Source: CAZYWA01 sp964650975 [NCBI: uncultured bacterium]
GTDB taxonomy: Bacteria; JADJOY01
DNA: 10,683 bases
Reading direction: 5' to 3'
Assembly (NCBI GenBank): GCA_964650975.1
Contig: CAZYWA010000246.1
Coordinates: 1-10,683, forward strand
Under the pieces are notes generated by a model. It did no database searches and was not told where the DNA came from. It saw nothing but the letters and a program-made list of their open reading frames with translations. Position numbers and translations under genes: made by a program. This document shows, piece after piece, positions 10,391 to 10,683 of this stretch; the stretch's first letter is position 1, and each line of letters starts with the position of its first letter.

Positions 10391-10408
10391 GTGCCGTCGA
10401 AACGGCAC
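10391..10408. repeat. Perfect 18-base inverted repeat between clpB and the glycosyltransferase gene
   Basis: GTGCCGT and ACGGCAC form a perfect 7-base-pair stem around CGAA (TTCG when read on the minus strand). It lies 18 bases upstream of the clpB -35 box and 28 bases before the glycosyltransferase ATG. It could be an operator for a dimeric regulator of one or both divergent genes, or a leader hairpin on the plus-strand transcript. It does not match the CIRCE or HAIR heat-shock operators. Confidence 0.5.
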
Positions 10409-10436
10409 CCCACCCCGCTCGCCACCAACCTCGCTC

Positions 10437-10683
10437 ATGGACGGCGCCTCGGAATTGGACTTGGCGGTGGTGCTCCCCGTCTACAACGAGCAAGCCTCGA
10501 TCGAGAGCGTGCTGCTCGAGTGGTTTCCGGCCGTCGCGGCGGTCACCGAGCGTTTCGTCTTCCTGATCTTCGACGACGGATCCAGCGATCGCACTCCTCT
10601 GCTCCTCGAAGAGTTGCGCGCGCGCCTCGGCGCGCGGCTCGAGATCTTCCGCCACGTCAACCGCGGCCACCGCCAGACCAGCC
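10437..10683 (+). CDS. Family 2 glycosyltransferase, N-terminal part (runs off the right edge)
   Basis: The first 82 residues of a GT-A fold glycosyltransferase that transfers a sugar from a nucleotide- or lipid-linked donor. Diagnostic features are the opening strand AVVLPVYNE (10-18), the nucleotide-binding DDGSSDRT (46-53), and N-x-G-H at 75-78 in the position where dolichol-phosphate-mannose-synthase-like members carry N-x-G. The metal-binding DxD and any C-terminal membrane segments are outside the window, so the acceptor (polyprenyl phosphate, lipid or glycan) cannot be told. The ATG at 10437 is chosen because the family starts within a few residues of V-V-L-P-V-Y-N-E; no clear Shine-Dalgarno precedes it. 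The gene is divergent from clpB, 152 bases away. Confidence 0.9.
   Translation, partial: MDGASELDLAVVLPVYNEQASIESVLLEWFPAVAAVTERFVFLIFDDGSSDRTPLLLEELRARLGARLEIFRHVNRGHRQTS

Noticed and set aside
10285-10440. Heat-shock operators (CIRCE, HAIR) or a sigma-32 promoter before clpB
   Set aside because: CCCCAT occurs just before the ribosome site but no CTTGAA-like box lies 13-17 bases upstream, and neither inverted-repeat operator sequence is present.

Overview
The window is a GC-rich, densely coded piece of bacterial chromosome. Most of it is housekeeping or widely conserved. Two predicted lipoproteins and predicted Shine-Dalgarno sites point to a diderm (Gram-negative type) bacterium. The order tRNA-Gln, prs, rplY (long Ctc form), pth is one I associate with Deltaproteobacteria-like lineages and other high-GC uncultured phyla. 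I cannot fix the phylum from this window, and I see no plasmid, phage, IS element, CRISPR array or integration scar.

Layout. On the minus strand at the left end lie tRNA-Gln(TTG), prs, rplY and the first 85 codons of pth, which runs off the window. They read as one translation/nucleotide-precursor cluster with a promoter just upstream of prs. Next, also on the minus strand, is a large penicillin-amidase-family acylase with a lipoprotein signal. It is divergent from a plus-strand pair: a PA0069/Rv2578c-type radical SAM gene broken by an apparent one-base deletion, then a HAD-family phosphatase 7 bases downstream. A short minus-strand gene for an unrecognised small lipoprotein converges on the HAD gene. 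Beyond it is clpB (minus), and divergent from clpB is the start of a family 2 glycosyltransferase that runs off the right end.

How the parts work together. Prs makes PRPP. L25/Ctc, peptidyl-tRNA hydrolase and tRNA-Gln serve translation. ClpB is the heat-shock disaggregase. The acylase and the small lipoprotein are probably envelope proteins. The radical SAM/HAD pair is probably one transcript of unknown joint function. No dedicated defence, biosynthetic or mobile system was found. The points most worth a second look are the frameshift in the radical SAM gene, the lipid-anchored acylase with its long linker, a TACTTAA promoter element shared by prs and clpB, near-leaderless gene starts, and a perfect 18-base inverted repeat between clpB and the glycosyltransferase.
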